From contig NZ_FOQV01000004.1 of NCBI RefSeq assembly GCF_900113835.1, positions 124,001-188,000 of the forward strand: a stretch of DNA of 64,000 nucleotides, read 5' to 3'. Both the position numbers and the translations under genes were made by a program. The notes under the pieces were generated by a model. The model worked only from the letters and a program-made list of their open reading frames with translations. It did no database searches and had not been told where the DNA came from. Origin of the DNA: Allobosea sp. OK403 (GTDB lineage: Bacteria; Pseudomonadota; Alphaproteobacteria; Rhizobiales; Beijerinckiaceae). Shown here one piece after another: positions 1 to 8,694 of the stretch; positions within the stretch are counted from its first letter, which is position 1, and each line of letters opens with the position of its first letter.

Positions 1-75
1 ATCTGGCTGGCGGCGCCACGCAAGGTGCGGCTGGTACCCGGGCGCGTCAGGCGACAGCCTCTGGCCGCGGAGTGA
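1..75 (+). CDS. Possible 3' end of a truncated CDS
   Basis: Frame 1 is open from the first base and ends in TGA at 73-75, giving 24 residues ending LAAE. It could be the tail of a gene lying mostly before the window. The fragment is too short to assign to a family, and an open frame of this length is not unusual in GC-rich DNA. Confidence 0.25.
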   Translation: MWLAAPRKVRLVPGRVRRQPLAAE

Positions 76-136
76 GCGCCCTCAGCTCAGCGAACCGACC
101 CTCCGGTGCGCGTGGCGCCCCGAACGGCTTCGCCAC

Positions 137-273
137 GAGAGTCGGATGATTTCAGATGGAATCACCAAGTGATCCCATCTGAAATCTGAATCCGTCTTCC
201 AACTAAGGGTGGGGAGCCGGATCAATGCGAAAAACCGGTTTCCACTTTTTCGCATCCTGCTCTCGCGCTCCTC
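137..273. repeat. Composite dispersed repeat (palindrome plus family D REP), copy 1
   Basis: The first half has a perfect 12-bp inverted repeat, GATTTCAGATGG (148-159) and CCATCTGAAATC (175-186). It runs into a family D palindrome (about 213-273) built from GCGAAAAACCGG and its near complement ending TTTTTCGCATCCTGCTCT. The same two-part arrangement recurs at 49864-49990. Apart from this repeat nothing is seen between 76 and 291. Confidence 0.8.
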
Positions 274-291
274 GCATTGACGGCTGGCGGC

Positions 292-621
292 TCAGTGGGC
301 CGCGGTTTCCGAGAACAGGTTGATGACGATCACCCCGGCGACGATCATGGCCATGCCGATCATCGCCGGGGCATCGAGTTTCTGGCCGAACAGCACGAGC
401 GCGATCAGGCTGATCAGCACGATGCCGACGCCGGACCAGATCGCATAGGCGATGCCGACCGGGATCGTGCGCAAGGTCAGCGACAGGAAGTAGAAGGCGC
501 TGGCGAAGGCGATCACGGTGATCAGCGAGGGCACCAACCGCGTGAACTCGTTCGACGCCTTCAGCGCCGAGGTGCCGATGACCTCGCTGACGATGGCGAT
601 CGCGAGATAGAGATAGCTCAT
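292..621 (-). CDS. Small multidrug resistance (SMR) efflux protein
   Basis: A 109-residue inner-membrane protein with four hydrophobic helices, the standard SMR size. It carries the family's essential membrane glutamate at residue 13 (in IVSEVIGTS) and the signature AYAIWSGVG in the third helix. SMR proteins work as dimers exchanging cationic drugs or guanidinium-type compounds for protons. The ATG at 621 was chosen because it places the glutamate where EmrE has it; a longer upstream reading would add a non-homologous leader. It lies downstream of a NIPSNAP gene in the same direction. A guanidinium exporter (Gdx) role cannot be excluded by eye. Confidence 0.88.
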   Translation of the reverse strand: MSYLYLAIAIVSEVIGTSALKASNEFTRLVPSLITVIAFASAFYFLSLTLRTIPVGIAYAIWSGVGIVLISLIALVLFGQKLDAPAMIGMAMIVAGVIVINLFSETAAH

Positions 622-736
622 GCGGCCAGGCTCCGGCCCGCAACCGCGAGCGTTCGGTGGTCTTCGGGAAGCGACGCAGCAGTCAGCGCTCAGGACGTCC
701 GGGCGCGAGCTGATATCTTGCATCGCCCCGCTGAAC

Positions 737-1069
737 TCAAGGCGCGCGGCGCACGCCCTGGTCGTCCTCGAAGACGGGCCTGAAGAAGGAGCGCTCATAG
801 CTGAGGATGAAGCGGTCCTTCTCGTTCATCGCGAAGGCAGCCTGGCATTCGGGATCGTCGAAGGAGCGCTTGCGATAGTCCTCGTAGGCCGCCAGCGATG
901 GGAAGCTGAACATTGCCAGCGCCACATTGGAGACGCCCTCCGACGGCATGAAATAGCCGTGGTGCTTGCCGCCGAATTTCTCGACGAGCCGGATCCAGAG
1001 CTTGCCATAGGCCTCGAAGGCCGGCAGCTGATAGAGGTCGACGATATAGCGCAGATAGCAGGTGATCAT
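737..1069 (-). CDS. NIPSNAP family protein
   Basis: A 110-residue soluble protein of the dimeric alpha-beta barrel type. It begins with a strand-rich segment (ITCYLRYIVDLYQLPAFEAY) and has the pattern GKHHGYFMPSEG followed by LAMFSFPSLAAYEDYRKR, typical of short NIPSNAP proteins. These are often found beside catabolic enzymes and their biochemical role is mostly unknown. The gene begins two bases after the stop of the upstream aminotransferase, so the two are almost certainly cotranscribed and may be translationally coupled. Confidence 0.85.
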   Translation of the reverse strand: MITCYLRYIVDLYQLPAFEAYGKLWIRLVEKFGGKHHGYFMPSEGVSNVALAMFSFPSLAAYEDYRKRSFDDPECQAAFAMNEKDRFILSYERSFFRPVFEDDQGVRRAP

Positions 1070-1071
1070 GC

Positions 1072-2256
1072 TCAGATCGCCTTCGCGCTATTGAGGAACT
1101 CGTCCATCCGCACCAGCGCCCGCTCGATATTCTCCAGCGAGTTCGCATAGGACAGCCTGATATAGCCCTCGCCATGGACGCCGAAATCGGGCCCGCCGAT
1201 GGTGGCGACGCCGGCCTCCTCCAGCAGCGCCGAAGCCAGCTTCTTCGCCTTCCAGCCGGTCTTGGATACATTCGGGAAGGCGTAGAACGCGCCCTTCGGC
1301 ACGGCGCAGGAGACGTCGGGCAAGGCGTTCAGCCCCTTGACCACGGCCTTCCGGCGCCGATCGAACTCGGCCAGCATCATGTGGACTGCATCCTGCGGGC
1401 CGGTCAGGGCCGCAAGCCCAGCCCATTGCGCGGGAGCGTTGACGCAGGAATGAGAGTTCACCGCGAGCTTGCGGGCATTCTCGTAAAGCGGCTTGGGCCA
1501 GACCGAGAAGCCCATGCGCCAGCCGGTCATGGCATAGGTCTTCGACCAGCCGTTCAGCAGGATCAGTCGATCGCGAATGTCCGGATAACTCAACAGGCAG
1601 ACATGCTTCTCGCCGTCATAGAGCATCTGGTCGTAGATCTCGTCCGACATCACCGCGACATCGGGGAAATCAGCCAGCCCGGCGACCAGCTTGTCGACTT
1701 CCGCTTTCGGGGTGACGCCGCCAGTCGGGTTCGCCGGCGAGTTGATGATCAGGAGCCGCGTCTTCGGCGTGATCAGCGAGAGCGTCTCCTCCGCCGAGAA
1801 GGCAAAACCGTTCTCCTCGCGGATCGGCACCGGAATCGGCGTCGCCCCGGTATATTCGATCATCGAGCGATAGATCGGGAAGCCGGGATCGGGATAGAGG
1901 ATCTCGGCGCCGGGCTCGCCGAACATCAGGATCGCCATGAACATGGTGACCTTGCCGCCCGGCACGATCATCACCGCTTCCGGCGAGACCTCGACCTGGA
2001 AGCGCTTGTGCAGATCGGCCGCAACCGCCTCGCGCAGGGGCAGGATGCCATTGGCCGGCGTATAGCCGTGATGCCCATCGCGCAAAGCCTTCACCGCCGC
2101 CTCGACGATATGGTCGGGCGTCGGGAAATCGGGCTGACCGATGCCGAGATTGATGATGTCCTTGCCCTGGCGCTGCAATTCGGTCGCGCGCGCCAGCACG
2201 GCGAAGGCGTTCTCCTCGCCGATGCGGGCGAAGGACGGGACGACATGGAGCGTCAT
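1072..2256 (-). CDS. Class I/II PLP-dependent aminotransferase (aspartate aminotransferase-like)
   Basis: A 394-residue cytoplasmic fold-type I aminotransferase. Visible landmarks are the N-terminal NLGIGQPDFPTP motif (36-47), NSPANPTGG with the cofactor-contacting Asn near 176, SDEIYD near 204-209, the Schiff-base lysine at 239 in NGWSKTYAMTGWRMGF, and a C-terminal arginine in GYIRLSYA that would bind the substrate carboxylate. It presumably transfers an amino group between an amino acid and a 2-oxoacid; the substrate cannot be read from sequence. It leads a short operon with the NIPSNAP gene and perhaps the SMR gene. A family D repeat lies just upstream. Confidence 0.9.
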   Translation of the reverse strand: MTLHVVPSFARIGEENAFAVLARATELQRQGKDIINLGIGQPDFPTPDHIVEAAVKALRDGHHGYTPANGILPLREAVAADLHKRFQVEVSPEAVMIVPGGKVTMFMAILMFGEPGAEILYPDPGFPIYRSMIEYTGATPIPVPIREENGFAFSAEETLSLITPKTRLLIINSPANPTGGVTPKAEVDKLVAGLADFPDVAVMSDEIYDQMLYDGEKHVCLLSYPDIRDRLILLNGWSKTYAMTGWRMGFSVWPKPLYENARKLAVNSHSCVNAPAQWAGLAALTGPQDAVHMMLAEFDRRRKAVVKGLNALPDVSCAVPKGAFYAFPNVSKTGWKAKKLASALLEEAGVATIGGPDFGVHGEGYIRLSYANSLENIERALVRMDEFLNSAKAI

Positions 2257-2270
2257 GACGGCGTTTCCTT

Positions 2271-2328
2271 AGAGCCGGAGCAGGATCAATGCGAAAAACC
2301 GGTTCCCACTTTTTCGCATCCTGCTCTT
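2271..2328. repeat. Family D REP-like palindrome, copy 2
   Basis: Begins AGAGCCGGAGCAGGATCAAT and closes with TTTTTCGCATCCTGCTCT; the arms pair around the GCGAAAAACCGG/CACTTTTTCGC core. It lies directly upstream of the aminotransferase start. The rest of the 437-base gap 2257-2693 holds no convincing gene, only the palindrome at 2531-2559 and the dehydratase upstream region. Confidence 0.75.
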
Positions 2329-2530
2329 GGACAGATCGAGGTCGATGCGGCCCGCTCTCCTCGGGGCCTTGGCCTTGTCTTGGCCGCAAAGCCGCACGCG
2401 ATGCAAGTGGCGCATGCGAGCCTCGGGATTGCGCCAGTCGCTGGCCCGCCCCCGTACGCCTGACACTTGTCACGCTGGGCCGCCGGGCCTTTCCTGCGCG
2501 TGCACGAGATCGAGCCTCCGGCATTGGCGA

Positions 2531-2559
2531 GCATTACTGCATGCTGTATGCAGCAATGC
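2531..2559. promoter_or_regulatory. Operator-like inverted repeat upstream of the dehydratase
   Basis: GCATTACTGCAT (2531-2542) and ATGCAGCAATGC (2548-2559) are complementary at 11 of 12 positions around a 5-base centre. The core TGCAT-N5-ATGCA is the size of a dimeric repressor site such as those of GntR or LacI proteins. It lies 135 bp upstream of the dehydratase start and has no T tract, so it is unlikely to be a terminator. No GntR or LacI gene is in the window, so the binding protein is unknown. Confidence 0.55.
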
Positions 2560-2693
2560 CCAATAGTATGATTATCTGCGTCCAGGCCTCTTGCCGCGCC
2601 GCGGATCATCGGCAAAGTTGCGTGTCTCAAATCGTTTTAAAGAGACCGGCAAGCGGCCATCAGCGCCGCGCCGCGCGAGAGGAAAATACGAGG

Positions 2694-4517
2694 ATGGCCA
2701 AAGCACCTGCCGGCAAGAAGCCGGTCCGCAAGATCAAGCCCGAACAGCTGCGCTCGAAGGCCTGGTTCGACAATCCCGCCAATGCCGACATGACGGCGCT
2801 CTATATCGAGCGCACCATGAATTTCGGCTTGTCGCGCGACGAATTGCAGTCCGGCCGCCCGATTATCGGCATCGCCCAGACCGGCTCCGACATCGCGCCC
2901 TGCAACCGCCATCATATAGAGCTCGCCCATCGCGTTCGCGACGGCATCCGCGAGCGCGGCGGCGTGCCCTTCGAATTTCCGATCCACCCGATTCAGGAAA
3001 CCTGCAAGCGTCCGACCGCAAGCCTCGACCGCAACCTGCAATATCTCAGCCTCGTCGAGATCCTCTACGGCTACCCGCTCGACGGCGTCGTGCTGACGAC
3101 CGGCTGCGACAAGACCACACCAGCCCAGCTGATGGCGGCGGCGACCGTCGACATCCCGGCGATCGCCCTGCCCGGCGGCCCGATGCTGAACGGCAATTTC
3201 CGCGGCGAGCGCACCGGCTCGGGCACGATCGTCTGGAAGGCACGCCAGATGATGGCGGCCGGCGAGATCGACTATAAGGGCTTCGTCGATCTGGTTGCCT
3301 CCTCGGCTCCCTCCGCCGGCCACTGCAACACCATGGGCACGGCGACAACGATGAACTCGATCGCCGAGGCCCTCGGCATGACGCTGCCCGGCGCGGCCGC
3401 GATCCCCGCGCCTTACCGCGACCGCTATGAGATGGCCTATCTCACCGGCCTTCGCATCGTCGACATGGTCTGGGAGAATTTGATCCCGTCCAAGATCATG
3501 ACCCGCGAAGCCTTTGAGAACGCGATCGTGGTCAACTCGGCCATTGGCGGCTCGACCAACGCGCCGATCAGCGTCAACGCCATCGCCAAACATATCGGCG
3601 TCCCCCTCGACAACGAGGATTGGACGGCAGTCGGCTATGATATCCCGCTGCTGGTGAACCTGCAGCCGGCCGGCGAATATCTCGGCGAGGATTATTACCG
3701 CGCCGGCGGCGTGCCCGCCGTGGTCGCCGAACTCGTCGCCAAGGGCAAGATCAAGCCCGCCATCACCGCCAATGGCAAGACGCTGGCCGAAAATTGCGAG
3801 GGCTTCTTCGCCGAGGATCGTCGCGTCATCAAGGCCTATGACGAGCCGATGAAGGCCCAGTCCGGCTTCCTCAATCTGCGCGGCAATCTGTTCGATTCCG
3901 CCATCATGAAGACCAGCGTGATCACGCCGGAATTCCGCAAGCGCTATCTCGAGAACCCGAAGGACCCCAACGCCTTCGAGGGCAAGGCGATCGTCTTCGA
4001 CGGGCCGGAGGATTACCACCACCGCATCGACGACCCGGCGCTCGCGATCGACGAGCACTCGATCCTGTTCATCCGCGGCGTCGGGCCGATCGGCTATCCC
4101 GGCGCGGCCGAGGTCGTGAACATGCGGCCGCCGGATTACCTGATCAAGAAGGGCGTCACCGCGCTCGCCTGCGTCGGCGACGGGCGGCAATCGGGCACCT
4201 CCGGCTCGCCCTCGATCCTGAACGCCTCGCCGGAAGCGGCGACCGGCGGCGGGCTTGCCTTGCTTAGGACCGGCGACAAGGTCCGCATCGACCTCAACAA
4301 GCGCAGCGCCGACATCCTGATCTCCGACAAGGAGCTCGAGGAACGCCGTGCCGCGTTGAAGGCTGCCGGCGGCTACAAATACCCCAAGAGCCAGACCCCC
4401 TGGCAGGAGATCCAGCGCAAGATTGTCGGCGAGCTTTCCGAGGGCATGGTGCTGAAGCCAGCGGTCAAGTACCAGAAGATCCACAAGAAGTTCGGCGTGC
4501 CGCGCGACAACCACTGA
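2694..4517 (+). CDS. IlvD/Edd family sugar-acid dehydratase, xylonate dehydratase-like
   Basis: A 607-residue enzyme resembling Caulobacter XylD along its whole length, including [13 protein letters not shown] near the N-terminus, [23 protein letters not shown] and the C-terminal [10 protein letters not shown] region. Cysteines 70, 138 and 211 match the Fe-S ligands of this family. The predicted reaction is dehydration of an aldonate such as D-xylonate or L-arabinonate to a 2-keto-3-deoxy acid. The ATG at 2694 follows a GAGGA-type site; an upstream extension in the same frame is rejected because it is not family-like. Xylonate, arabinonate or a related acid cannot be told apart by eye. No other pentose-pathway gene is adjacent, so it appears to stand alone under the upstream palindrome. 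Confidence 0.85.
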   Translation: MAKAPAGKKPVRKIKPEQLRSKAWFDNPANADMTALYIERTMNFGLSRDELQSGRPIIGIAQTGSDIAPCNRHHIELAHRVRDGIRERGGVPFEFPIHPIQETCKRPTASLDRNLQYLSLVEILYGYPLDGVVLTTGCDKTTPAQLMAAATVDIPAIALPGGPMLNGNFRGERTGSGTIVWKARQMMAAGEIDYKGFVDLVASSAPSAGHCNTMGTATTMNSIAEALGMTLPGAAAIPAPYRDRYEMAYLTGLRIVDMVWENLIPSKIMTREAFENAIVVNSAIGGSTNAPISVNAIAKHIGVPLDNEDWTAVGYDIPLLVNLQPAGEYLGEDYYRAGGVPAVVAELVAKGKIKPAITANGKTLAENCEGFFAEDRRVIKAYDEPMKAQSGFLNLRGNLFDSAIMKTSVITPEFRKRYLENPKDPNAFEGKAIVFDGPEDYHHRIDDPALAIDEHSILFIRGVGPIGYPGAAEVVNMRPPDYLIKKGVTALACVGDGRQSGTSGSPSILNASPEAATGGGLALLRTGDKVRIDLNKRSADILISDKELEERRAALKAAGGYKYPKSQTPWQEIQRKIVGELSEGMVLKPAVKYQKIHKKFGVPRDNH

Positions 4518-4545
4518 CGCACGAGCACGTACCGAACGCTATCCT

Positions 4546-4664
4546 CGTCATTGCGAGCACCCGGGTCTTGCCTTCGGCAAGCCCGAGCACAGGCTCCGCG
4601 AAGCAATCCTGGAATCACGTACTCCCCTGGATTGCTTCGTCGGCTTCGCCTCCTCGCAATGACG
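4546..4664. repeat. Family A palindromic repeat with insert, copy 1
   Basis: Outer ends are CGTCATTGCGAG and CTCCTCGCAATGACG, with inner GAAGCAATCC / GGATTGCTTC arms. The left arm is interrupted at about 4559-4595 by an insert containing its own hairpin (GGGTCTTGCC TTC GGCAAGCCC). The same insert, reversed, is in copy 5 (63267-63391). The element fills the gap between the dehydratase and the LysR gene. Confidence 0.85.
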
Positions 4665-4689
4665 GCGACAGGCGCAGGAGCGCGGAACC

Positions 4690-5592
4690 ATGCAGCTCAC
4701 TCTGCGCCAGATCGAGGTGTTCCGGGCGCTGATGCGCTGCCGCACCGTGGTCGGTGCCGCCCGGGAGCTGCGCATCGCCCAGCCGACTGTGACCAAGACG
4801 ATCCGGCGCATCGAGGACGTTTGCGCGCTTGCCCTCTTCGACCGGCATGGCGGCCGGCTTGTGCCGACGGCGGAAGCGCATCGGCTGCTCGGCGAGGTCG
4901 ATCTCGCCTTCGAGCAGATGGAAGGCGCGCTCGCCCGCGCATTGCGCATCACCCGCGCCGATGGCGGCTCGCTGCGCCTGGGTGCCTCGCCCAGCGTCGG
5001 GCGGCTCCTGGTCCCGCTCGCCACAGCCGATCTGCTGAAGGAGCATCCGGGGCTGAGCCTGCATGTCGATATCCTCTTCGTCAGCCAGGTGATGGACTAT
5101 CTGCTCTCGGGCCAGGGCGAATGCGCCGTGACCCTGTTCCCGATCCTGCATGCCGGCATCCGCAGCGTGCCTGTCGCCAAGGCTCCGGTCATGGCGGTCG
5201 CCCCAAGGGACTGGCTACCGGCCGGCGACGGCCCGCTGGCACCGTCCTGCCTGATTGACCGGCCGATCATCGTGTTCGAGCCGCATTCCGTGCATGGTCT
5301 TGCAGTCGACGCCGTCTTGCGGGCGGGCGGCATCACGCCGACGCGCACCCATGTCGCGCGTTTCGCCGAAACCGCGATCGGCCTGGCGGAAGCCGGAATC
5401 GGCGTCGCAATCGTCGATGCATTCAGCGCGCTCGCAGCCGACCGGAACCGGGTCGCGGTCAGGCGGCTCGACCATCCCCCGCCCTACGACATCTATCTGC
5501 ATCGGCCGATCGAGCGAGCGCGGAGCCAGCTGATGCAGCATTTCGAGATGGCTTTGCGGCAACAGGCGGCAGAACTCAGCGCGCAACCATAG
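4690..5592 (+). CDS. LysR family transcriptional regulator
   Basis: A 300-residue LTTR. The N-terminal winged helix-turn-helix occupies about residues 1-60 (LTLRQIEVFRALMRC, then AARELRIAQPTVTKTIRRIE) and the rest is a periplasmic-binding-protein-like effector domain. It lies upstream of and in the same direction as a Bug-type binding protein, a zinc dehydrogenase and an unknown gene, and may regulate them, although LysR targets are more often divergent. The start follows GCAGGAGCGCGGAACC. The inducer cannot be predicted. Confidence 0.88.
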   Translation: MQLTLRQIEVFRALMRCRTVVGAARELRIAQPTVTKTIRRIEDVCALALFDRHGGRLVPTAEAHRLLGEVDLAFEQMEGALARALRITRADGGSLRLGASPSVGRLLVPLATADLLKEHPGLSLHVDILFVSQVMDYLLSGQGECAVTLFPILHAGIRSVPVAKAPVMAVAPRDWLPAGDGPLAPSCLIDRPIIVFEPHSVHGLAVDAVLRAGGITPTRTHVARFAETAIGLAEAGIGVAIVDAFSALAADRNRVAVRRLDHPPPYDIYLHRPIERARSQLMQHFEMALRQQAAELSAQP

Positions 5593-5660
5593 CCTGAGGC
5601 TATAGCGCACTCCAGATTTCGCGCTTGCAGCAACTCGCCATCGCTGGCTTTCTCGCCGGG

Positions 5661-5765
5661 AGAGCGTTTTCGAGCGAACTGGACGCCGGTTCGCATGAAG
5701 AAAACGCGTTAACACAAAGAGCTAGAGCAATTGAACGATCCCATCAGATCGGAAATCGCTCTAGC
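5661..5765. repeat. Family B palindromic repeat, copy 1
   Basis: Starts AGAGCGTTTTCGAGCGAACT and continues to GAAGAAAACGCGTT, so GCGTTTTC pairs with GAAAACGC. A second hairpin follows, from GCTAGAGC (5721 on) to GCTCTAGC (ending 5765). It lies in the LysR-Bug gap; relatives are at 6805, 43418 and 43801. Confidence 0.75.
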
Positions 5766-5798
5766 AAAAAAACAGAACCTATCCGGGGGAGGATGATC

Positions 5799-6806
5799 AT
5801 GACCGAACGCGACGGCGCTCATGGGGGCGACACGATCTCACGCCGCGCGGCCCTGACCGGCGCCCTGGCGATCCTGGCGAGCGCGACCGCGCGGCCCGCT
5901 TTGGCGCAGGCCTACCCCACGCGCGTGATGCAATTGATCGTGCCCTTCGCAGCCGGCGGTGGTGTCGATGTCGTGGTGCGCGTCGTGGCGGAAGCCGCCG
6001 GCGACATCCTCAAGCAGCGCCTCCTCATCGAGAATCGCGGCGGCGCCGGCACGGTGCTGGGCTCGCAGGCCGTCGCCAAGGCCGAGCCCGACGGCTACAC
6101 GCTGCTCGCCGCGCCCACCACCATGGTGATCAACCCGGCGCTGCGCACCAGCCTGCCCTTCGACTGGAAGACCGATCTCGTCCCCGTGGCGATGATCGCA
6201 AAGCTGCCCTTCGTGGTGACCTCGGGCCTGAAACTGCCGGCCAGGACGATGAAGGAACTCGAGGCGCTGGGCAAAACGCGCGGCACGCCGATCACCTTCG
6301 GCTCGGGCGGCGCCAACACCGTGGCGCATCTCGCCGGCGAGGTCTTCGGACTCGTCTCCGGTGCTCCGGTCCTGCATGTCGCCTATCGCGGCGAGGCCCC
6401 GGCCCTGACCGATGCGATGAGCGGCAATATCGACGTGATGTTCTCGACGCTGGCTGGCGCCTCCGCTCATGTGAAGGCCGGCACCTTGCGGGCGCTCGGC
6501 GTCACCACGGCCAAGCGGACAAGCCTGCTGCCCGATGTCCCGACCGTCGCCGAGCAGGGCTATGCCGGTTACGACCTCTCCGCCTGGGTCGCGCTGGTCG
6601 CGCCGAAGAACACGCCGCCCGCCGTGGTCGCGACCCTCAACGCGGCGGTGAACGGCGCCCTTGCCAAGCCGGAGATCGCCGCCCGGCTGATCGAGATCGG
6701 CGCGGAACCTGCGCCCGACACCACCGAGGCGCTCGCAAGCTTCATGGCTAGGGATGCGCAGACCTGGGCCGGCGTGATCAAGGCGGCCGGTATCAAGGGC
6801 GAGTAG
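5799..6806 (+). CDS. Bug/TctC family tripartite tricarboxylate transporter substrate-binding protein
   Basis: A 335-residue exported binding protein. An N-terminal twin-arginine-like segment (TISRRAALTGALA) leads to an ALAQ cleavage site, followed by the Bug hallmark YPTRVMQLIVPFAAGGGVD and later FGSGGANTVAHLAGE. Bug proteins bind carboxylates or aromatic acids for TctAB-type transporters. The ATG at 5799 is preferred to the one at 5793 because GGGGAGG lies at ideal spacing. No tctA or tctB gene is nearby, so it is an orphan, as is common for this family. Downstream dehydrogenase context suggests a hydroxylated acid or alcohol ligand, which is inference. Confidence 0.9.
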   Translation: MTERDGAHGGDTISRRAALTGALAILASATARPALAQAYPTRVMQLIVPFAAGGGVDVVVRVVAEAAGDILKQRLLIENRGGAGTVLGSQAVAKAEPDGYTLLAAPTTMVINPALRTSLPFDWKTDLVPVAMIAKLPFVVTSGLKLPARTMKELEALGKTRGTPITFGSGGANTVAHLAGEVFGLVSGAPVLHVAYRGEAPALTDAMSGNIDVMFSTLAGASAHVKAGTLRALGVTTAKRTSLLPDVPTVAEQGYAGYDLSAWVALVAPKNTPPAVVATLNAAVNGALAKPEIAARLIEIGAEPAPDTTEALASFMARDAQTWAGVIKAAGIKGE

Positions 6807-6875
6807 AGCGTTTTTGAGCGAAGTCGATACCGGTTCGCGCGAAGAAAACGCGTTAAAACAAAGGCCTAGAGCGAT
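6805..6875. repeat. Family B palindromic repeat, copy 2
   Basis: AGAGCGTTTTTGAGCGAAGT through CGAAGAAAACGCGTTAAAAC, followed by CTAGAGCGATTTCG. Its first bases overlap the stop codon of the Bug gene, so it forms the 3' end of that transcript or the spacer to the dehydrogenase. Confidence 0.75.
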
Positions 6876-6893
6876 TTCGACAGGGATAGGGGC

Positions 6894-7928
6894 ATGCTAG
6901 CGCTTCGAAAACTCGTGCCCGAACCGGGGATTGCCCTGTGCGATGTTCCCGAACCGGCCGCGCTTGGGCCTGACGAAATCGTCGTCGCGGTTGCGGCGGC
7001 AGGCATCTGCGGCACCGACCTTCACATCGCCGACTGGACCGCCGGCTATGCCGCAATGGCGCAGGCGATGCCGGTGACGATGGGCCATGAATTCGCCGGC
7101 AAGGTGGCCCGACTGGGCGAGGCTGTCTCGAATCTGCGCCTCGGCGATCGGGTCGTCATCCGGCCCTCCGTCGTCTGCGGCCAATGCGAGCGCTGCCGCA
7201 ACGGACGGGCGGAGGATTGCGTCACGCGGCGCGGCATCGGCATCATGCGCGACGGCGGTTTCGCCGCTCTCGCCTGCGTGCCTGCCGAGAACTGCGTGCC
7301 AGTGCCCGAGACACTCTCCGACGCGCTCGCCGCCTTGACCGAGCCGATGACCGTCTCGGCCGAGGCTGTCGATACCGCCGGAGTGAGGCCAGGCGACAGC
7401 GTGCTCATCATCGGCCCCGGCACGATCGGCCAAGGCATCGCGCTCTTCGCCGAGGCGGCCGGCGCCAGCCGCATCGTCATCGCCGGACATGACGACGCCG
7501 CGCGCCTGGCGACCCTGCGCGAAATGGGCTTTAGCGATACGCTCGACACGGTCGGCACCTCGCTGCGCAAAGGCCTGGAACGGGCCGGCTTGCCATTGTC
7601 CTATGACCGGATCATCGAGGCCGCCGGCGTGCCGACGCTTGTCGGCGAGGCGCTCGACCTGCTCGCTCTGCGCGGGGTGCTGACGATCTGCGGCATCCAT
7701 GCCAACCCGGCCACTGTGGATCTGACGACCCTGGTCAGGCGCCACCAGCAGATCCGCGGCTCCTATCGCGCGCCCCTGGCGACATGGCCGCGCGTGCTCG
7801 GGTACCTCGCCGCGCATAGTGCGCGCATCTCCCACATGATCACGGAAGAGGTCGCGCTGGCGGAGGCGCCGGCTGCCTTCGCGCGCGCCAAGAACCGATC
7901 CGCCTCCAAGATCATGCTGCGGCCATGA
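6894..7928 (+). CDS. Zinc-dependent medium-chain alcohol/polyol dehydrogenase
   Basis: A 344-residue MDR enzyme. Likely catalytic zinc ligands are Cys39, His65 and Glu66 (GICGTD, GHEFAG); the structural zinc lobe has Cys95, Cys98, Cys101 and Cys109 (CGQCERCRNGRAEDC). A nucleotide-binding stretch (VLIIGPGTIGQG) follows. It would oxidise a secondary alcohol, polyol or threonine-like substrate with NAD(P); sorbitol and threonine dehydrogenase-like relatives share this layout. Its stop overlaps the next gene by four bases (ATGA), indicating translational coupling. Confidence 0.9.
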   Translation: MLALRKLVPEPGIALCDVPEPAALGPDEIVVAVAAAGICGTDLHIADWTAGYAAMAQAMPVTMGHEFAGKVARLGEAVSNLRLGDRVVIRPSVVCGQCERCRNGRAEDCVTRRGIGIMRDGGFAALACVPAENCVPVPETLSDALAALTEPMTVSAEAVDTAGVRPGDSVLIIGPGTIGQGIALFAEAAGASRIVIAGHDDAARLATLREMGFSDTLDTVGTSLRKGLERAGLPLSYDRIIEAAGVPTLVGEALDLLALRGVLTICGIHANPATVDLTTLVRRHQQIRGSYRAPLATWPRVLGYLAAHSARISHMITEEVALAEAPAAFARAKNRSASKIMLRP

Positions 7929-8575
7929 CCACGAACGGGCCTGGCATGGGCTGGCGCGGAGCCGGCTTCCTCGTCATCGCCAACTCGGTCGAGCCGGCGG
8001 CGCTCGCAGAGTACGAAGCCTGGCACAGCTTCGAGCATGTGCCGGAGCGCTTGACCATGCCCGGCTTCCTTGGCGGCCGGCGCTTCGTGCGCGGACGCGG
8101 ACAGGAGCGCCGCTTCCTGACGCTCTACGATCTCGACAGTCCCGACGCGCTGGAAACCCCCGAATATCGCCATCTGCTGGCGAACCCGACGCCGGCCTCG
8201 CGCCTCATGCGCCCGCTGATGGGCGATTTCCGGCGCTTCGTCTATCGCGAGCGCGCCCACTTCGGCACCGGCTGCGGCAGCCATCTCGGCTTTCTGCGCT
8301 GGGCCGCGCCGGAGGACGGCATTCAGGACGATATCGCGGCCCTGTCCGCCCTGATCGGACAAAGTGGCATCGCCGCGCTGCGCATCGGAGGCTCGCAGGA
8401 GACCGCGCCTCACCCCGCCTTCGCACCCGATCCGGCCGCCTCGGTCAGGCACGCCGCGGCGATAATGAGCGGAACCGATGGCGCCAAGCTGACGACAGCT
8501 CTCAAATCGATCGCGAACCGCCTGAGCGGACCGGTGCTCGAACGCAGCGTCTATAATCTGATCCTCGCCTATTGA
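7925..8575 (+). CDS. Uncharacterised protein coupled to the dehydrogenase, possibly DUF4286/EthD-like
   Basis: A 216-residue soluble protein, not firmly recognised. The N-terminal half (EYEAWHSFEHVPERLTMPGF then RRFLTLYDLDSP) has the W-H-x-x-EH-x-PE-R pattern and strand layout of dimeric alpha-beta barrel proteins such as DUF4286 or EthD-like proteins. The second half looks like a degenerate repeat of the same fold. The four-base overlap with the zinc dehydrogenase implies they act together. No signal peptide or membrane segment is seen. Confidence 0.75.
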   Translation: MTTNGPGMGWRGAGFLVIANSVEPAALAEYEAWHSFEHVPERLTMPGFLGGRRFVRGRGQERRFLTLYDLDSPDALETPEYRHLLANPTPASRLMRPLMGDFRRFVYRERAHFGTGCGSHLGFLRWAAPEDGIQDDIAALSALIGQSGIAALRIGGSQETAPHPAFAPDPAASVRHAAAIMSGTDGAKLTTALKSIANRLSGPVLERSVYNLILAY

Positions 8576-8694
8576 AGCTCATGCCTGAGGCGCATTCGGG
8601 GCGAGCGCTTGCGCATGAAAGGAAGGGCTGACAAGAGCGCTCTTGCCGGACAGTATGGCCCCCCGAAGAACAAGCCGATTTGAAACGATTTAAA

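Noticed and set aside
2637..4514. 625-residue ORF on the minus strand
   Set aside because: It is antisense to the dehydratase and reads as Arg/Asp/Gly-rich shadow sequence, typical of long antisense frames in GC-rich DNA.
4546..4664. Family A repeat as a small RNA gene or terminator
   Set aside because: Copies lie in both orientations and in different gene contexts, without consistent T tracts; better explained as a dispersed palindrome.
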